Positions 12,507-24,338 of a DNA stretch of 64,000 bases are shown one piece after another. Under the pieces are notes generated by a model, which was not told the DNA's origin, made no database searches, and was given only the letters and a program-made list of their open reading frames with translations. The position numbers and the translations under genes are program-made. Location: the NCBI GenBank assembly GCA_000310025.1, contig FN648578.1, positions 62,001 to 126,000 of the forward strand, read 5' to 3'. This stretch comes from Ectocarpus siliculosus (Eukaryota; Sar; Phaeophyceae; Ectocarpales; Ectocarpaceae). Numbering within the stretch: position 1 is the first letter of the stretch; every line of letters starts with the position of its first letter.

Positions 12507-12524
12507 TGGATGGCACGCTAACTG
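12507..12524 (+). promoter_or_regulatory. Presumed primer-binding site of the copia element
   Basis: The sequence right after the 5' LTR begins TGGATGGCACGCTAAC. A TGG directly after the LTR fits pairing with the CCA end of a tRNA primer. Which tRNA is used was not identified, and it does not resemble the usual initiator-Met site. Confidence 0.4.
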
Positions 12525-13510
12525 GTGTCTGAAGAATCAAGGAGGCCTCGGCAGAACAAGACCTTGGTCGAAGCAGCGGACCAGCGAGGACTGAAGACCG
12601 CTGACAACATCAGCAGAGGAGACAAGATAGTACGGCCAGTGGCAGCAGGGATCGCTACCCTACTCCGCTGAACAAGCACCCCCGGGAGTGGGCTGGAGAC
12701 TGCTCGGCGGAATACAAGTCTAACAACTGTATTCACGCTAGACGAAGACTTGAAGCAGCAAGCACCGGACGGGCATTGAGGGCCCTCACCCCGTGACCGG
12801 TAAGTCGTAGGCCAGCGGGAGCGTGATCATTTCACCCCGTACACGACGGACGTCAGGAAAGTCCTGCCGTGAGTATCGGCTCTGTGTAGTGGCAACCTCT
12901 CCGCTGACAAAATTAAAATTGTTGCGCCGAGATAGGGTCACGCGGCAGGCAGGTACGCCACCAAACCGAGTCTATAGCCTGTACACTATACACTCGGGTG
13001 AGCGGTAATCCCTACGGGCAGTAAAGCGGCGGGGGTGGAGCGAGCGCGATTACCAACCCGTGTAATCGAGAACTGCGGTCGGTGAAATTTGAGTCCTGAT
13101 CCGGCTAAATTCACCCGACGTCTCGGTGGAATTGGTGACGCTGATCCCGTCACAACCACGCGAGAACCCCGCGGTAGAAGAAGATCTCCAATCAGCGCGG
13201 GTCTACGTCCTGACAGAGTAGACAGCGCGGCTGCGGACCACCCTACGTTAATAAGGAGCTAGGTGCTGGGCAACAAATTTCCTTCATCGAGAGCAGCAGG
13301 AGTCACTGCATCTACAGAGAAAGGAGGAGCTGCATCATCAGCAGCAGAAGGAATTTCAGCCAAGACTAAAGATAAGTCTTATCATCAACCATCAAGGTCT
13401 CACCGAGTGGGTTGCCGGCACACATGCGCATCTCAGGAAGTAAGCCGTTAAGCCGAAGAACTCAGCAGTCACACTACGCACTAGTCTGACACGGGAAGCT
13501 GCAGTTGAAA

Positions 13511-13896
13511 TTTTCCCCCGAACCCTGAAGTTTAAGCTGGTGGATTGGCCAGCGCTTCACAAAAGGGTTGCGCGAGAAAGAAGGGACTGTACGACATTTC
13601 CCCGGACCCTGAAGAGAGCTGGTAACTTGTGCAGCACTTCACAATAGGATCGCGGTGGAAGACAAGAACTGTTCGAGACAAGAAAAGGAGCAGTTCGACG
13701 TCATAGGAATTTCCCCGACCCTGAAGGCAAGCTAGTAACGTGGACAGCACTTCGACAAATAGGGTGTCGCTGGAAAATATCGAGAGAGCTGTTCGAAAAG
13801 AGTTTTCCCCGAACCCTGAAGGAAGCTGGTAACTTGGACAGCACTTCGACAAATAGGGTGTCGCTGGAATACGAACTGAGCTCGAACGACGACAAG
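13511..13896 (+). repeat. Tandem repeats in the copia leader
   Basis: Four degenerate copies of a unit of about 90-110 bp. Each has TTTCCCC(G)GACCCTGAAG, then AGCTGGTAACTTGGACAGC and a CTTCGACAAATAGGGTGTCG block. The last two copies are nearly identical. They lie in the untranslated leader just before the gag-like region. Confidence 0.8.
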
Positions 13897-14042
13897 TACG
13901 CCACTCTGAGCACCGGAGGTCGCGCGGAAACGAGAATTGTGCCAGGTTTGGCCACCTGCGTCAGCATTTCAAGTCGACATTACAACGAAGAGTACAGTTC
14001 TGGAAAAGGAAGCCTCAACATCTGAGCAAGAAGCCTCAACAT

Positions 14043-15585
14043 TTGAGCAAGGAATTTGACAGAGGAACAATTCAAGGGAATTGGAAAAGGAGAAACTACT
14101 GGAAGAAGAGCCTCGGCATCAGCACCTGGCACCAGTACCCACAAGGATCGACCATGGCCCAAGACAGCAAGCACTTCCAACTGCTGAGGAGCCTGCATAA
14201 GTTCAGCGGCAGGGATACGGAGTATCCAGAGTGGAAGTACACGACAAGGAGGACTTTGGCCTTGTATCGGCCCAACATCAACAGACTACTAGGGGAAAAC
14301 TGGCGCCCTACTCCTATCTACGAACTACACGATGAAATTGATTACGGTGATCAAGATCATGGACATGAAGATGGTGGAGACCAGGAACATGATGATGACG
14401 AAGACACTGGAGACCGTGATGACCAAGACTCTGCATACCAAGAAGCTCTACAGCAGCTGCGTTCAGCGGAGTCAGCATCTGTGGAAGCTCAAGAAAAGGC
14501 GGCACTCGCCCGCAAAGTGCTTACTGATGCTGACGAACAACAGAAGACCATCACACGAGCGATGAAAGACGCATCGGATACTGCTGAACGACTCGCTGTT
14601 CAAGCTGAGACCATAGTTCGTCTGTACAAGGAGCAACTACTACGGAAGCGTTCTTCGCAAGGCCAACAGGAATCACGAACGAGACGAACAGCTCTACGGT
14701 CATCATCAATCGGACGTTCCCGTTCTATCGTGAACCAGCAAGAGCTGGACGAATTGGAGGAAGCCGATTCTCAACTATTCAATCCTCTATCACATATTGA
14801 TTGGGCCAGCTAAATATGTGTTACGACGACACGCGCCTGTGGATGAATCGAGTGGCAACGGACTAGCTGTTTGGAAGGAGCTGGAATCTAAATTTCAGCC
14901 TGCCGATGAACACCGGCGGAGAAACCTGGAACGAGAATTGGAATCAGCTACCATGCGAACTGGTACTGATCCAGACATATTCATCACCCATGTCTGGCAT
15001 CTCGCGGAGCAACTTCGGTTCATCGGAGGGACAGTCACCGATGAGAAACTTGGGGACATCATACTACAAGGACTGCCAGCAGAGTACCACCTGATTCGGT
15101 ACCATGCTAGTTCGAGGAATGAGTACAACGATCTGGCAGACATCACTCAAACGGCGCGGAACATGTGGTACAACCGAAACCGTAAAGATGGCGCCATCAC
15201 GTCATTCGTTCCATCGAGAAACGTGACTTTCATCGAACCAATGGACGCGGCCATGCCGCCAGTCATACCGACCATTGAGGAACTACGCGACTGCGAACCG
15301 GAAAACGAATTATCGGTTTCCTCGGATGTCGACATACTCGGAAACGAGGGGGGAGTGAGAGATAATTCGAAATATGAGGAGGACTACTACGAAGAAGAAG
15401 GAGAACAAGAACAAGAACAAGAACAAGGAATTATACCTCGCATGCACTTGCGAAGCAGCGGAAGGAATACGGAGATTCAACAATCAACAAACAACAAACG
15501 GCAGCAAGCGGAGTTACGGAGGCTATCGCCATGGAATAAACTAGCGACTTTTCTCGACCAAGACCAAGACAAGACCAAGATATAA
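14043..15585 (+). pseudogene. copia gag-like region (fossil)
   Basis: The N-terminal part has a coiled, acidic segment rich in E, D and Q. It is followed by a segment resembling copia gag (UBN2-type): AVWKELESKFQPADEH, ILQGLPAEYHLIRYH and DLADITQTARNMW match the usual positions of helices in that domain. A Glu/Gln-rich tail follows near 15380-15430. It is part of the element bounded by the 12.0 and 18.9 kb LTRs and is broken. Confidence 0.75.
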
Positions 15586-15599
15586 GAATCAAGAATCCA

Positions 15600-17267
15600 T
15601 CAGCCGGAGAACCTGTCCGGCCGCCAGCATCTATACCTGTACCCACTACATATCAAGAAGCCATGTCTATGGATGCCAATCAATGGAAAGCAGCTATGGA
15701 CAAGGAGATGAGAAGCCTGAAAGATCATGATGTGGCGGATCTAGTTCCAATTCAGAGTCTACCTCCTGGAGCTAAACCCATTGGGTCGAGATGGTTATAC
15801 AAGATGAAAGCAACCGGAGTTATGAAGGCAAGACTCATCGTCCAAGGCTGGGGACAACGGCATGGAATCGACTGTGGAGGAACCTACGCACCTGTGAGTA
15901 GATTTAGCTCACAGCTGGTCTTAATGGCGATTGCAGCGGAAAGAGGATACGTTGTGGAAACGATGGACGTGGTGACTGCATTTCTTCAGAGCAAAGTGGA
16001 AGAAGAACTGTATGTTCGTCAAGCTAAAGGATACGAAATAATGGATGAAGTGACGGGACTACCGCTGGTGATGAAGCTCAAGAAAACCTTAAAGTGGAAG
16101 AAGAACTGTATGTTCGTCAAGCTAAAGGATACGAAATAATGGATGAAGTGACGGGACTACCGCTGGTGATGAAGCTCAAGAAAACCTTATACGGATTGAA
16201 GCAGAGCCCTTGGAACTTCGGCAACGCATTTGCCAAAGGAATAAAAGAAATCGGGTTTACTGCTCTACTGAGCGACCCGTGCGTATATGTGTACGGTGCT
16301 GGACCGACGTATGCGATACTATGTGTGTACGTGGACGACTGCACACTAGCTGGAAAGACATCGAGCGTGGTTCAAGGTTTGAATAAACAACTATCGAACA
16401 AATTCAAGATGACGGACGGAGGACCAGCAGAACTACTACTAGGGATGGAGATTTCTCAGAGCGACGGAGAAATTGCAGCGCAGTGAGACAACACAAATAT
16501 GTGATGAACATACTGGACAAGTATCAAATGAAGGACTGCAAATCAGCGGCGACTCCAGGATGCGGGCCAGAAATTGAACAAGAGCCGGAGAATGCTATAT
16601 ATTTGGTGACGAGGACAAGAAACTCTACCAGGGAATAGTCGGAAGTCTCCTCTTCTTGACTAACACGACGAGATGGGAGATTGGATATGCCGTCATGATC
16701 CTGTGCAGAGGGATGAACAAGCCTACCAATCAACATATGGTCGGAGCAAAGAGAGTTCTGCGATACCTTCGAGGATGCCCGGATATGCCACTAAAGTTCA
16801 GGAGAGGACAATGGGACCTGAAGTGCTACTGTGACGCGAGCTTCGCTGGATCGGGCGAGAGACTTCAGAAGCGTTCTTCTACTGGATACATCTTCATACT
16901 GGCGGGAGGCGTCATCAGTGCAGCATCAACTCTGCAGAAGCTAACAGCACAATCAAGTGTACATGCGGAGATCATCGCGATGGCTACAGCAGCAAGGGAA
17001 GCAATTTATCTGCAAGGTGTACTGTCGGAACTTGGATTTCCATGCGGCAACATCCGGCTTCATTCGGATTCAACGGGAGTGCTGAGCACAGCAGGAAACT
17101 CCATGTTTCGAGGCCGCAGCAAGTTCATCAGCACGAGATACTGGCTACTTCGCCAAAACGTCAACCAGGGAAAAATTGTGCTAAAGTTCGTGAGGAGTGA
17201 GGAGCAGCTTGCGGACATATTGACCAAGCATCTGGAATGTGTAGGCGTAGAGATGGGTGAGTTCTAG
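15600..17267 (+). pseudogene. copia reverse transcriptase and RNase H region (fossil)
   Basis: Classic copia RT blocks are visible: NQWKAAMDKEMRSL, PIGSRWLYKMKATG, YAPVSRFSS, ETMDVVTAFLQ, YGLKQSPWNF and the catalytic CVYVDDCTLAG. RNase H blocks follow: VLRYLRGCPD, CYCDASFAGSG, RSSTGYIFILAGG, AQSSVHAEIIAMA, the LHSDSTG motif and ADILTKHLE. The copy is broken, with several breaks. The order and the TKHLE ending are typical of Ty1/copia polyproteins. Confidence 0.92.
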
Positions 17268-17600
17268 GTGCGAACACGGGCGTGCCCCTTTCGACTAGTA
17301 AAAAAAAAAGTTTACCCGCCGCCATCTCGATGAAAAAGGACAATCAATCGCCGTCCTGTGGCCGAACCCACCAAGCACGCACACCGAGCGTTTTGTCTCT
17401 GGCACAGCTTTGTGCGTGTGGGTTGTGCCAGAGTGTAAACCACCAGCTTTGGATACGAGGAGGAGAGAGACAACTCAGTTTCTCTCTGTACAACGTGTAT
17501 ACTCTCAAGGTGTGGTGACAAATCACATCCTCCGATCATCTTCCGTATGTAGATAGCTGCGTGTATTCGACTTCGCAGATCGGGGGACAACTCTGCTGCA

Positions 17601-17635
<35 letters not shown>

Positions 17636-18922
17636 GTCAACGCCCTCTACCGCATGTATGTTTCCCCCTGCAGCTTGTCATAATGATCGATGTCCAACGA
17701 TACACAATTGAAAGAGCATATCTCCCTGCATTACCGATTAAATGCAGAAATATTCTCACTCGTATTCCGCCAAGGCTCTCGGGGGAGTACATTGTTTAAG
17801 GACATCAACAAGATTAACCGCTCCCGACAGAGTCCACTGGAAATTTCCGTCTGGAATGACAAGCCAATCACCAGATGTCCAGGGATTTAAACTTGACACA
17901 TTCGACAGGCCGCCAACACATCCTTTCAAAAAATCCAACAATCTCGGAAGCGAAATTCGCAACTTGCTGATTGCACATATTCGTAACTATTCGGAACGTA
18001 GCTTTCAACCCCCGGAGACTTCTTCGAAAAAATGATGTCATGACAAAATCGAAAGTCCAGTGCAACCTTGCGAACCATTTGCTCCTCCTGCATCCATGCA
18101 CCTAGAGCTCACCCATCTCTACGCCTACACACCCAAGACTCGCTACGCCCAGAGAGCCACATACCACACCACCAGTGTCCTGATGATCTTACGCAATATC
18201 GGCCATCCACTGTGCAGTGTCGCTGTTGGCTGAGCCCGCGTGTCTGTCTCGACGTTGCCCGTTGGCCCGTTGGTGCATATTCATACGATATGCGTACCAC
18301 ATTCTGCGGATCTTTCAGACTGACCTCCGCATGTGCGTGTGCACACGTGCACACACACATGTATGCCTCCCAACCTCCCGACCCCTACCCCAACCGTGTC
18401 TGCACGGTCTACATTGCTCTACACCTCTGCTGACGCCACTGCGTAATGCCTCGGCTGCTGGAAAGTGCATGTGGGGCAGTTGGTTCAGAAGCAACAGATG
18501 TACAACTGTCCAGGAATCAAATGCCTGTTTTATTTGTGTTCCGAATACGAAATATATGTCACTCTCCATCGTAACCTTCACTCTCCATTTCACCAATATA
18601 GTGTTTATTGTAGAAACAGTTAAACGCAGTTTTTTGAGTTGAGCAAACTTGGGGACGAAATTCTGATCTTTGTTCACTGAATGCGGGGAGAGAATAATAA
18701 GAAGATAAGAAGTAGAAAATAAGGACGATTATTTTGGAGAAGGATAGCAGCTGAGCAGGCAGTTGTTGAAGCATGAGTAACGCGCGTACCGTTATACAAA
18801 TTATGGGGGCGTGTGTAATGTAAGAGTACTGAATTGCAGTAGGTGCGTAAAAGACTTGCAGGATTTATGCAGTAGATTTAGAACAACACTGGGGTTGTTG
18901 AAGTGCACGTAACATTGTATCC
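17268..18922 (+). other. 3' untranslated part of the copia element
   Basis: About 1.65 kb between RNase H and the polypurine tract. It contains a CTG then GT microsatellite at about 17593-17638 and no convincing gene. An extra ATGGGGGCGTGT motif at about 18804 resembles the terminal polypurine tract and may be a second priming site. Confidence 0.7.
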
Positions 18923-18934
18923 ATCATGGGGGCG
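18923..18934 (+). promoter_or_regulatory. Polypurine tract of the copia element
   Basis: ATCATGGGGGCG directly precedes the TG of the 3' LTR. A G-rich purine run at this spot primes plus-strand DNA synthesis in LTR retrotransposons. Confidence 0.75.
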
Positions 18935-20384
18935 TGTTGAAATACAGCGCATTACTGCTGTAGGGTGTGTGCTGTAGAATAGATGCAGCTGTATGATTGC
19001 TGTATGCATTGATACATACATGCGGTGTGATATGTGACGTTTGGTAAAACGTAACATGTATGACGAGTTCTCGCGAGGAACTCACGAATGAACTGATGGT
19101 TGAGCAGAGGATTGTAATTGTAGCGAGATCACGAGGTGTTGCGAGCCCCACCGGGTTCACTCCCCATCTATCCCTCAACATCTCACCTCTGCAAGTACGC
19201 TGAAGAAGAATGAAAGTACAAGTCCCAAAAGCGGCATCTAGAAACTACGTCGACTTCGGTCACTGTCTCAACAGACTTCAGCAGTCTACACAGACTTCGG
19301 TCTGCACATCACACAGACTACTGTCTGGCAGTGTTGGAAATCGGACCGCAAAACAAGTTCGATAGATATTTGTGGATCACCGGGCGAAGAACTTCGATAA
19401 TCGACATTTTTCGATATTGGGAAAAACGGCTCGATATCAATCGATTTTCGATATTCGATATATTTCGATAATTCCAACTTGATAATTCAGCTGTTTTTGA
19501 CGGGCATGAAGGATCACGGATCACGGCATGTATCAAGTATCAAGTACAGTTCACAAACGACCGAGTGGCCGAGCGGCATTTCAAGTGCCAGCGTGCCAGT
19601 GTACCGCGGACCGCGGGGCACACGGCGTGCATGTTACAGCAGCAATGGTTAACTGGCAACTGGTGCTGCGCACTGCAAAAGTGGGCGCGTGGGCGCCACG
19701 TACAAAAGCTATGTTCATCGAAACTATTCTGCTCTGTAATCAATTCCCAAGTGTTCGGCTGTTAGGTAGTTAGTAGTTAGGTAGGCTAGAACGAACGCCA
19801 GAGTTTTCATGAGCAATGTTTTGCGAGTGGCGATCAACTCAGCACAAGCTTGACTCTGCGCTCTGCGCCTCTGCGCGCGTACCGCACTGGCAAACAATAA
19901 ACAATGAACACGAAAGACGAAACACACAAAAAAAAAAAACCGCTTCGCATCGCCGCCGACAAAGCCGAAAGACTGAAGGCTCATGGTGCAGGTAGTAGGT
20001 AGTAGGTAGACGCTGTGCGTGTGGTGTGTGGTGGGGTGTGAGTTGTCGACTGTCGGCTGAACAAGCGGGCGCGCCAGCGCCGGGAGCAAAAAAAATGGGG
20101 GGTCGACTGCTCGGAACCCCCTCCCCCCCTCTAAAATTCCCGAAATAGGGGGGCAAATATCGAATATCGATATTCGATATTGATATTTGATATTGATTAT
20201 ATCGACCAATATCGGGTTACAAACCGGCGATTTCGATATGGATATCGGACGTCCGATAATAGATATGTATCGAAACTCGATGTTCGATTTTCCAACACTG
20301 CTGTCTGGAACTGCACATAGGCTTAACCGCCTGCAGACACGACCCTTGGGTACAGTGGCACCTCGGCACGACACATTTTCTACA
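18935..20384 (+). repeat. 3' LTR of the copia element, split by a hAT insertion
   Basis: Matches the 5' LTR from TGTTGAAATAC to TCTACA, with 972 bp of foreign DNA plus an 8-bp duplication inside. After removal the length is 470 bp, equal to the 5' LTR. It is followed by target-site copy TGGAG. Confidence 0.92.
19329..20300. mobile_element. Non-autonomous hAT-type DNA transposon (972 bp)
   Basis: Terminal inverted repeats CAGTGTTGGAAA and TTTCCAACACTG are flanked on both sides by the 8-bp direct repeat CTGTCTGG (19321-19328 and 20301-20308). CAGTG ends with 8-bp duplications are the signature of the hAT superfamily. Both subterminal regions, of 150 bp or more, are dense in TATCGA and ATTCGATAT motifs, which would bind a hAT transposase. 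No transposase is encoded, so it depends on a partner elsewhere. It is younger than the copia element it entered. Confidence 0.93.
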
Positions 20385-20589
20385 TGGAGCCTACGCCATC
20401 ACAGAGGCCACGACTGGACACCCTCACACCTCACCCGACACCCCCAGTCAGTCAGATGTCTGCTGTCTAGCAGCCCGGGGATGAATGAGAGCGCTGGTAT
20501 GGGCGAGCTCTCAACCTCAGCTACTACACGTAGCTGCAGCAGCCGCAGCCGCTGCTGCTGTGCGTGGCTGTGCACTTGCTTTCCTCGCT

Positions 20590-21050
20590 TACGCTGGTAG
20601 CAGCGAGCAACGGGCTCTAAAAATCGCTCCCGACGCCTCCTACGATGCGTGTATTTGGCCTCCGCCTGCAGTGTACGTCTCACTTGTCTCTGTGTCGGGG
20701 GTGCGTCTGTTGTGCAAGCAAAGATTAGCCTGCAGACGAAGACAGACCACAGATAGACTGGACTTGTGTCTCGGGCCATACAATCGTTTCCGATGCCTGC
20801 CATGTGCGTGCCTTTGGCTGCCCTTGGCCTACAGCAGTGTGCACATCTCGTTGTCTGTGTCGTGGGGGTGCCTCTGTGTGGGAAGCTCCAAAGATCGGCA
20901 GGTGATGAAGACAGACCGCAGGTTGACTTGCGTCGTCCCTCGCTTGTGCTGCCAACAGCAGGCAACGAGCTGTAAGAGTCACACCCAACGCCCCCTATGA
21001 TTTGTGCCTTTGGCCGCCCTTGGCCTACAGCAGTCTTGAATGCTGCTGTG
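20590..21050. repeat. Degenerate tandem repeat, about 190-200 bp unit
   Basis: Two to three diverged copies share CAGCAGCGAGCAACGGGCT / CAACAGCAGGCAACGAGCT, TTTGGCCKCCSYTGGCCTAC and GTCTCTGTGTCGGGGGTGC phrases. Frames reading through are Cys/Arg-rich and not convincing genes. Confidence 0.6.
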
Positions 21051-21469
21051 CTGGTTGTCTCGTATGCTGTCTACGTGTGCTGCTGCTGTGCTGCGTCTGT
21101 TTTTCAAGAGGATTTGGAGGATTCTCCCCGAGCGTCGTGCCATTCGCCTAATCATCTGTCTCTGTCTTACAAAATGTCTTACAAAGCCGATGTGTGATTG
21201 GTGGGAGACGATCTGCTGTTGGAAGTTTCTACGATGGGTCTGCTGCCGATTCATTCAACGTTTTTTCCTCCTGCGGTTCTTGCCTTATTCTGCATCGCGA
21301 GAAGGATTTTGCCGTCTCTTTTCCCTCGTCGAACGTGAGCTCGAAGTATTTATTGGAAGTGCAATTTGTCCACAAACGGAGACGGTGCACGAACGGAGAC
21401 CGGAACGAGTGTTCAACAACTACTCGAAGTGCTACGTTTTCCGCGGCCAAATGAAAATTCTTCCACTTC

Positions 21470-21509
21470 AGAGAGAGAGAGAGGGGGGGGGAGAGAGAGA
21501 GAGAGAGAG
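21470..21509. repeat. GA microsatellite
   Basis: GAGAGA run with a central G tract, about 40 bp. Confidence 0.95.
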
Positions 21510-21570
21510 CGTTGAACCTAACGGCAACAGGATTACGACGGTAACCACTAGAGCATCGGAGCTACCGAGA
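21510..21570 (-). other. tRNA-like fragment, possible SINE head
   Basis: On the minus strand the sequence reads GCTCCGATGCTCTAGTGGTT (A-box-like TGCTCTAGTGGTTA), then after about 30 bp GTTAGGTTCAAC (B-box-like). The arms do not fold as a full tRNA, and the element runs into the adjacent CT/GA microsatellite. It may be a SINE head unrelated in body to those at 5.4-6.1 kb. Confidence 0.35.
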
Positions 21571-24285
21571 TCGTGCACGTGGTTTTACGTGTCTGTCTAC
21601 AGTATATCGGTACCTGCCTGTAGCTCCTACCTAGTTCGAGTTTGTTTCGTTGGATATGCGATATGGTGTGGGTATCAAGTCAACTCCTACCAGGTCTGTA
21701 ACCAACGAAGCGGAACAATGGACTGGTTGTCTACCTACGCTGAGATTGAATGCCCACAAGTATATGTGGCTTTAGAGTGCTTACCATCATTGTCGCTCCC
21801 GCAGCTGTCCCCCGATGAAAGACGCGGCGGAACCCCGACTTCTCGTTCTCGCCGAGTGGCGCCTGGTGTTTCGAACGGTCTCTCACCGGTGCTGCACTCA
21901 TAACGGTGGCCCGCCCTTTGCTTGAACCTCGCCTGCAAGGGTTGTGCTTGTGCCGTGCTGATGTTGCATGTGGCTGTATGCTCCGGGGGTCGAGTCCATC
22001 ACTAGCATGCTAAGGCGCGGGATGAGGGATGAAGCGTTGTGGTGAAAAATAGGTTCTGGTTCTGAACCCTATGGCGGGCCAAAGAATAAAGGCGGGCAAT
22101 TTCACAGTGGGCTAAAAAAGAATTGGGCTACTGCTGAGAGTGCAACCTCATTTGCAATGGCGAACAACCGGGTCCAGGAATCTGCCAGCAGGGAGAGGGA
22201 GACTCATGCTACACCTAGATAACCACTTCGCGGGTCGGACCAAACAGGAGACCACGGGAGATCGGTGCGGTACCTCTTCGCCGGGCAAACGCCCCTTTCT
22301 CGCTTGTGTGTTTGAGAAACGACCACAGACAAGCGGCCACAGACAAGAGGCCAGAGGGGTGCAGCAGGACCGGAGCAGTAGAGGCAAGAGCAGGCGTAGA
22401 AGGGAATCGAGACGGGTGGAATCAGGGCGAGACTCCCCCGGCGGCGTCATCGTGGCGAATCCTGACACACCAGCAGAAGCAAGGTCGTGTCGTCTTTGCC
22501 AGGGACGGATGTACGCCGAACGTGAGTTGTAAGACGCACAATCGATCTCGATCTTGAACCTGCGGCGGCGTGCTTCAATGGCCAAGGATCAGAACCGGAC
22601 AAAAAGTCCACAGGCCTTGTAGCACGACAGCAGTAGTGAGCGAGGAGGGCCCTTTACTACTCTGGGGGCCATGAAGTCCACTTTCTGTTTCCCAAGTCAC
22701 ATGAAAGAGTCGGTTAACCAACAGCTAGACGTTGTTACTCGTACATGGTATTAATGATTGATTCCGGTCTCGATCTTACCCGCAAACCCGCTGCTCCTGA
22801 GAATGGTGAGTAACACCGAAACATTTCCTCTGCATTATTACCGTACTTGTGGTGGCTTGCGTGCTAGATCATGCTATTTCATTTCCCTATTTTGTCCCTC
22901 CGTGCCTCTGCGCTCTGCACTTCGCAGAACGGTTCTTCTAACCTGGGCCCAGAGACATGGTTTGGCGGCGGGTGACTTAGCAGTACGTGACTACATGTAG
23001 CGACCAAGGGCGTACGGTGAATATCTGTGGATTTGGGTTAAAGCCTTTTCCTGAGCATCTTTGGACCAGTTGCGTCTTGCCTCAACATATTGGACCGTAG
23101 GTTGCCTGTTGCATAAGATACCACACCCGGTGAAGACTCTCGACGAGTTCAGATGTGGTCACGCGAGGTATGCATTGCGTGTAGGGGGTCTGAAATCTTA
23201 TGTAAACCGTGTACTCAAGCGACCAAGAGCACTTACAGAATTTTGTGGAGTGATACATCGCCCGTGCGATGAAGGCCTTTTCAAGCAAGAACCCATGGTG
23301 TTGTGGTTGTTGTTGCTGTTGTTGTCTTCAACCGTTCCAGACGCCTCCGTGTACACGGAATAGAGGGGTAAAAAAATCGGGGAATATGGGGGGTGATGGC
23401 CAGGATGGCACACGCGTCCTCATCACGTGCTTTCCCGCATGCAGTCTCTCGCGCTCTTGCCTTTGGAATGCCTCGTATAATGTGAACACGAACGGACGTG
23501 CCGGTAAAACCGCTGTGCGCGCAAGAAAGAAGACAGCACGCTTGTACCTCAACGATGAAGAGACAACCACCACACCATGTATGCCAGACTTGCTTTCATG
23601 ATTCAAGCTGGAATGGGGCCCAGGCATTTATTTGCCCGCAAGAAATTAACCAAAGCTACGTAGAGCAGGTGGCGTCTCGTGGTGGCTCGCAGCTATTAAT
23701 CGCTGTGGTTGACTCGACCGTGGCATGCACATACACAGCAATACCAGACTCCCGAGCGAAAAAAACAGCACAGTTACAACGATGTTTAATAGTCGTAGCT
23801 GTGGAAATCTCGGCAGTAGTAGCAGATTCTGTTGTGCGGCCTCAGTAGTACATGTGTTGTCATGCTCGTCTCAGCGTGTGCGGAAAGCGTTTTTATTTAC
23901 TAGAATGGAACGTGGAGCAGCCGAGTCTGATCCGCTGCAGTTTGATCCGCTGGACTTTCAGCAGTGCATAGTCCTGTTTTTTTTTGTGTGTGTGTATTGG
24001 CTTGATGAACAGAGGTACAGACGTATTTGATACAGCCACATGAGATACACACAACAACACGCACCCGCCGCTACGCAGCAACACTGATACTGATACAAGT
24101 ATACCGCTATGCTCCTGTGCTGCTGCACACCTCCGAAAGTTTCACCTCGTGCAGGTGTCCACTCTGTGCGTTGTGTATGTCCACGCCCGGCTCCGTGTCC
24201 ATCTCTTCTTGCTTCCAGTTTGCTGCCAGCGGTAGAGTGTAGATCACCACGGTCTCTCCATCCCTTGCATCACCCTTCCCCCTCG
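21571..24285. other. No supported gene
   Basis: Frames such as 21040-21903, 22140-22532 and 23269-23601 lack domains and conflict with others. TTG-rich tracts occur near 23310. No mobile element recognised. Confidence 0.45.
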
Positions 24286-24288
24286 TCC

Positions 24289-24305
24289 ATCTCTCTCTCT
24301 CTCTG

Positions 24306-24338
<33 letters not shown>
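24289..24338. repeat. CT microsatellite
   Basis: CTCTCT with a few CTGTCT interruptions, about 50 bp. Confidence 0.95.

Larger units (their letters stand above)
12037..20384 (+). mobile_element. Ty1/copia LTR retrotransposon, fossil
   Basis: Two 470-bp LTRs (12037-12506, and 18935-20384 once the inserted hAT element and its target duplication are discounted) begin TGTTGAAATAC and end TCTACA. They are flanked by the same 5-bp sequence TGGAG at 12032-12036 and 20385-20389, the expected integrase target duplication. Internal parts are a leader with tandem repeats, a gag-like region, reverse transcriptase and RNase H, then a long 3' untranslated part ending in a G-rich polypurine tract. By eye the LTRs differ at about ten substitutions and three small indels, so the insertion is fairly young. 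The coding part looks broken, with several breaks. Gag-then-RT order with a copia-type RT and RNase H assigns the family. Confidence 0.93.

Noticed and set aside
19560-19625. tRNA-Ser/Leu-like phrase GACCGAGTGGCCGAGCGGC inside the hAT element
   Set aside because: Only an A-box-like resemblance; no B box or pairing arms follow.
21040-21903. 287-codon plus-strand frame
   Set aside because: Passes through a degenerate repeat, a GA microsatellite and a tRNA-like fragment, so it cannot be a conserved gene.
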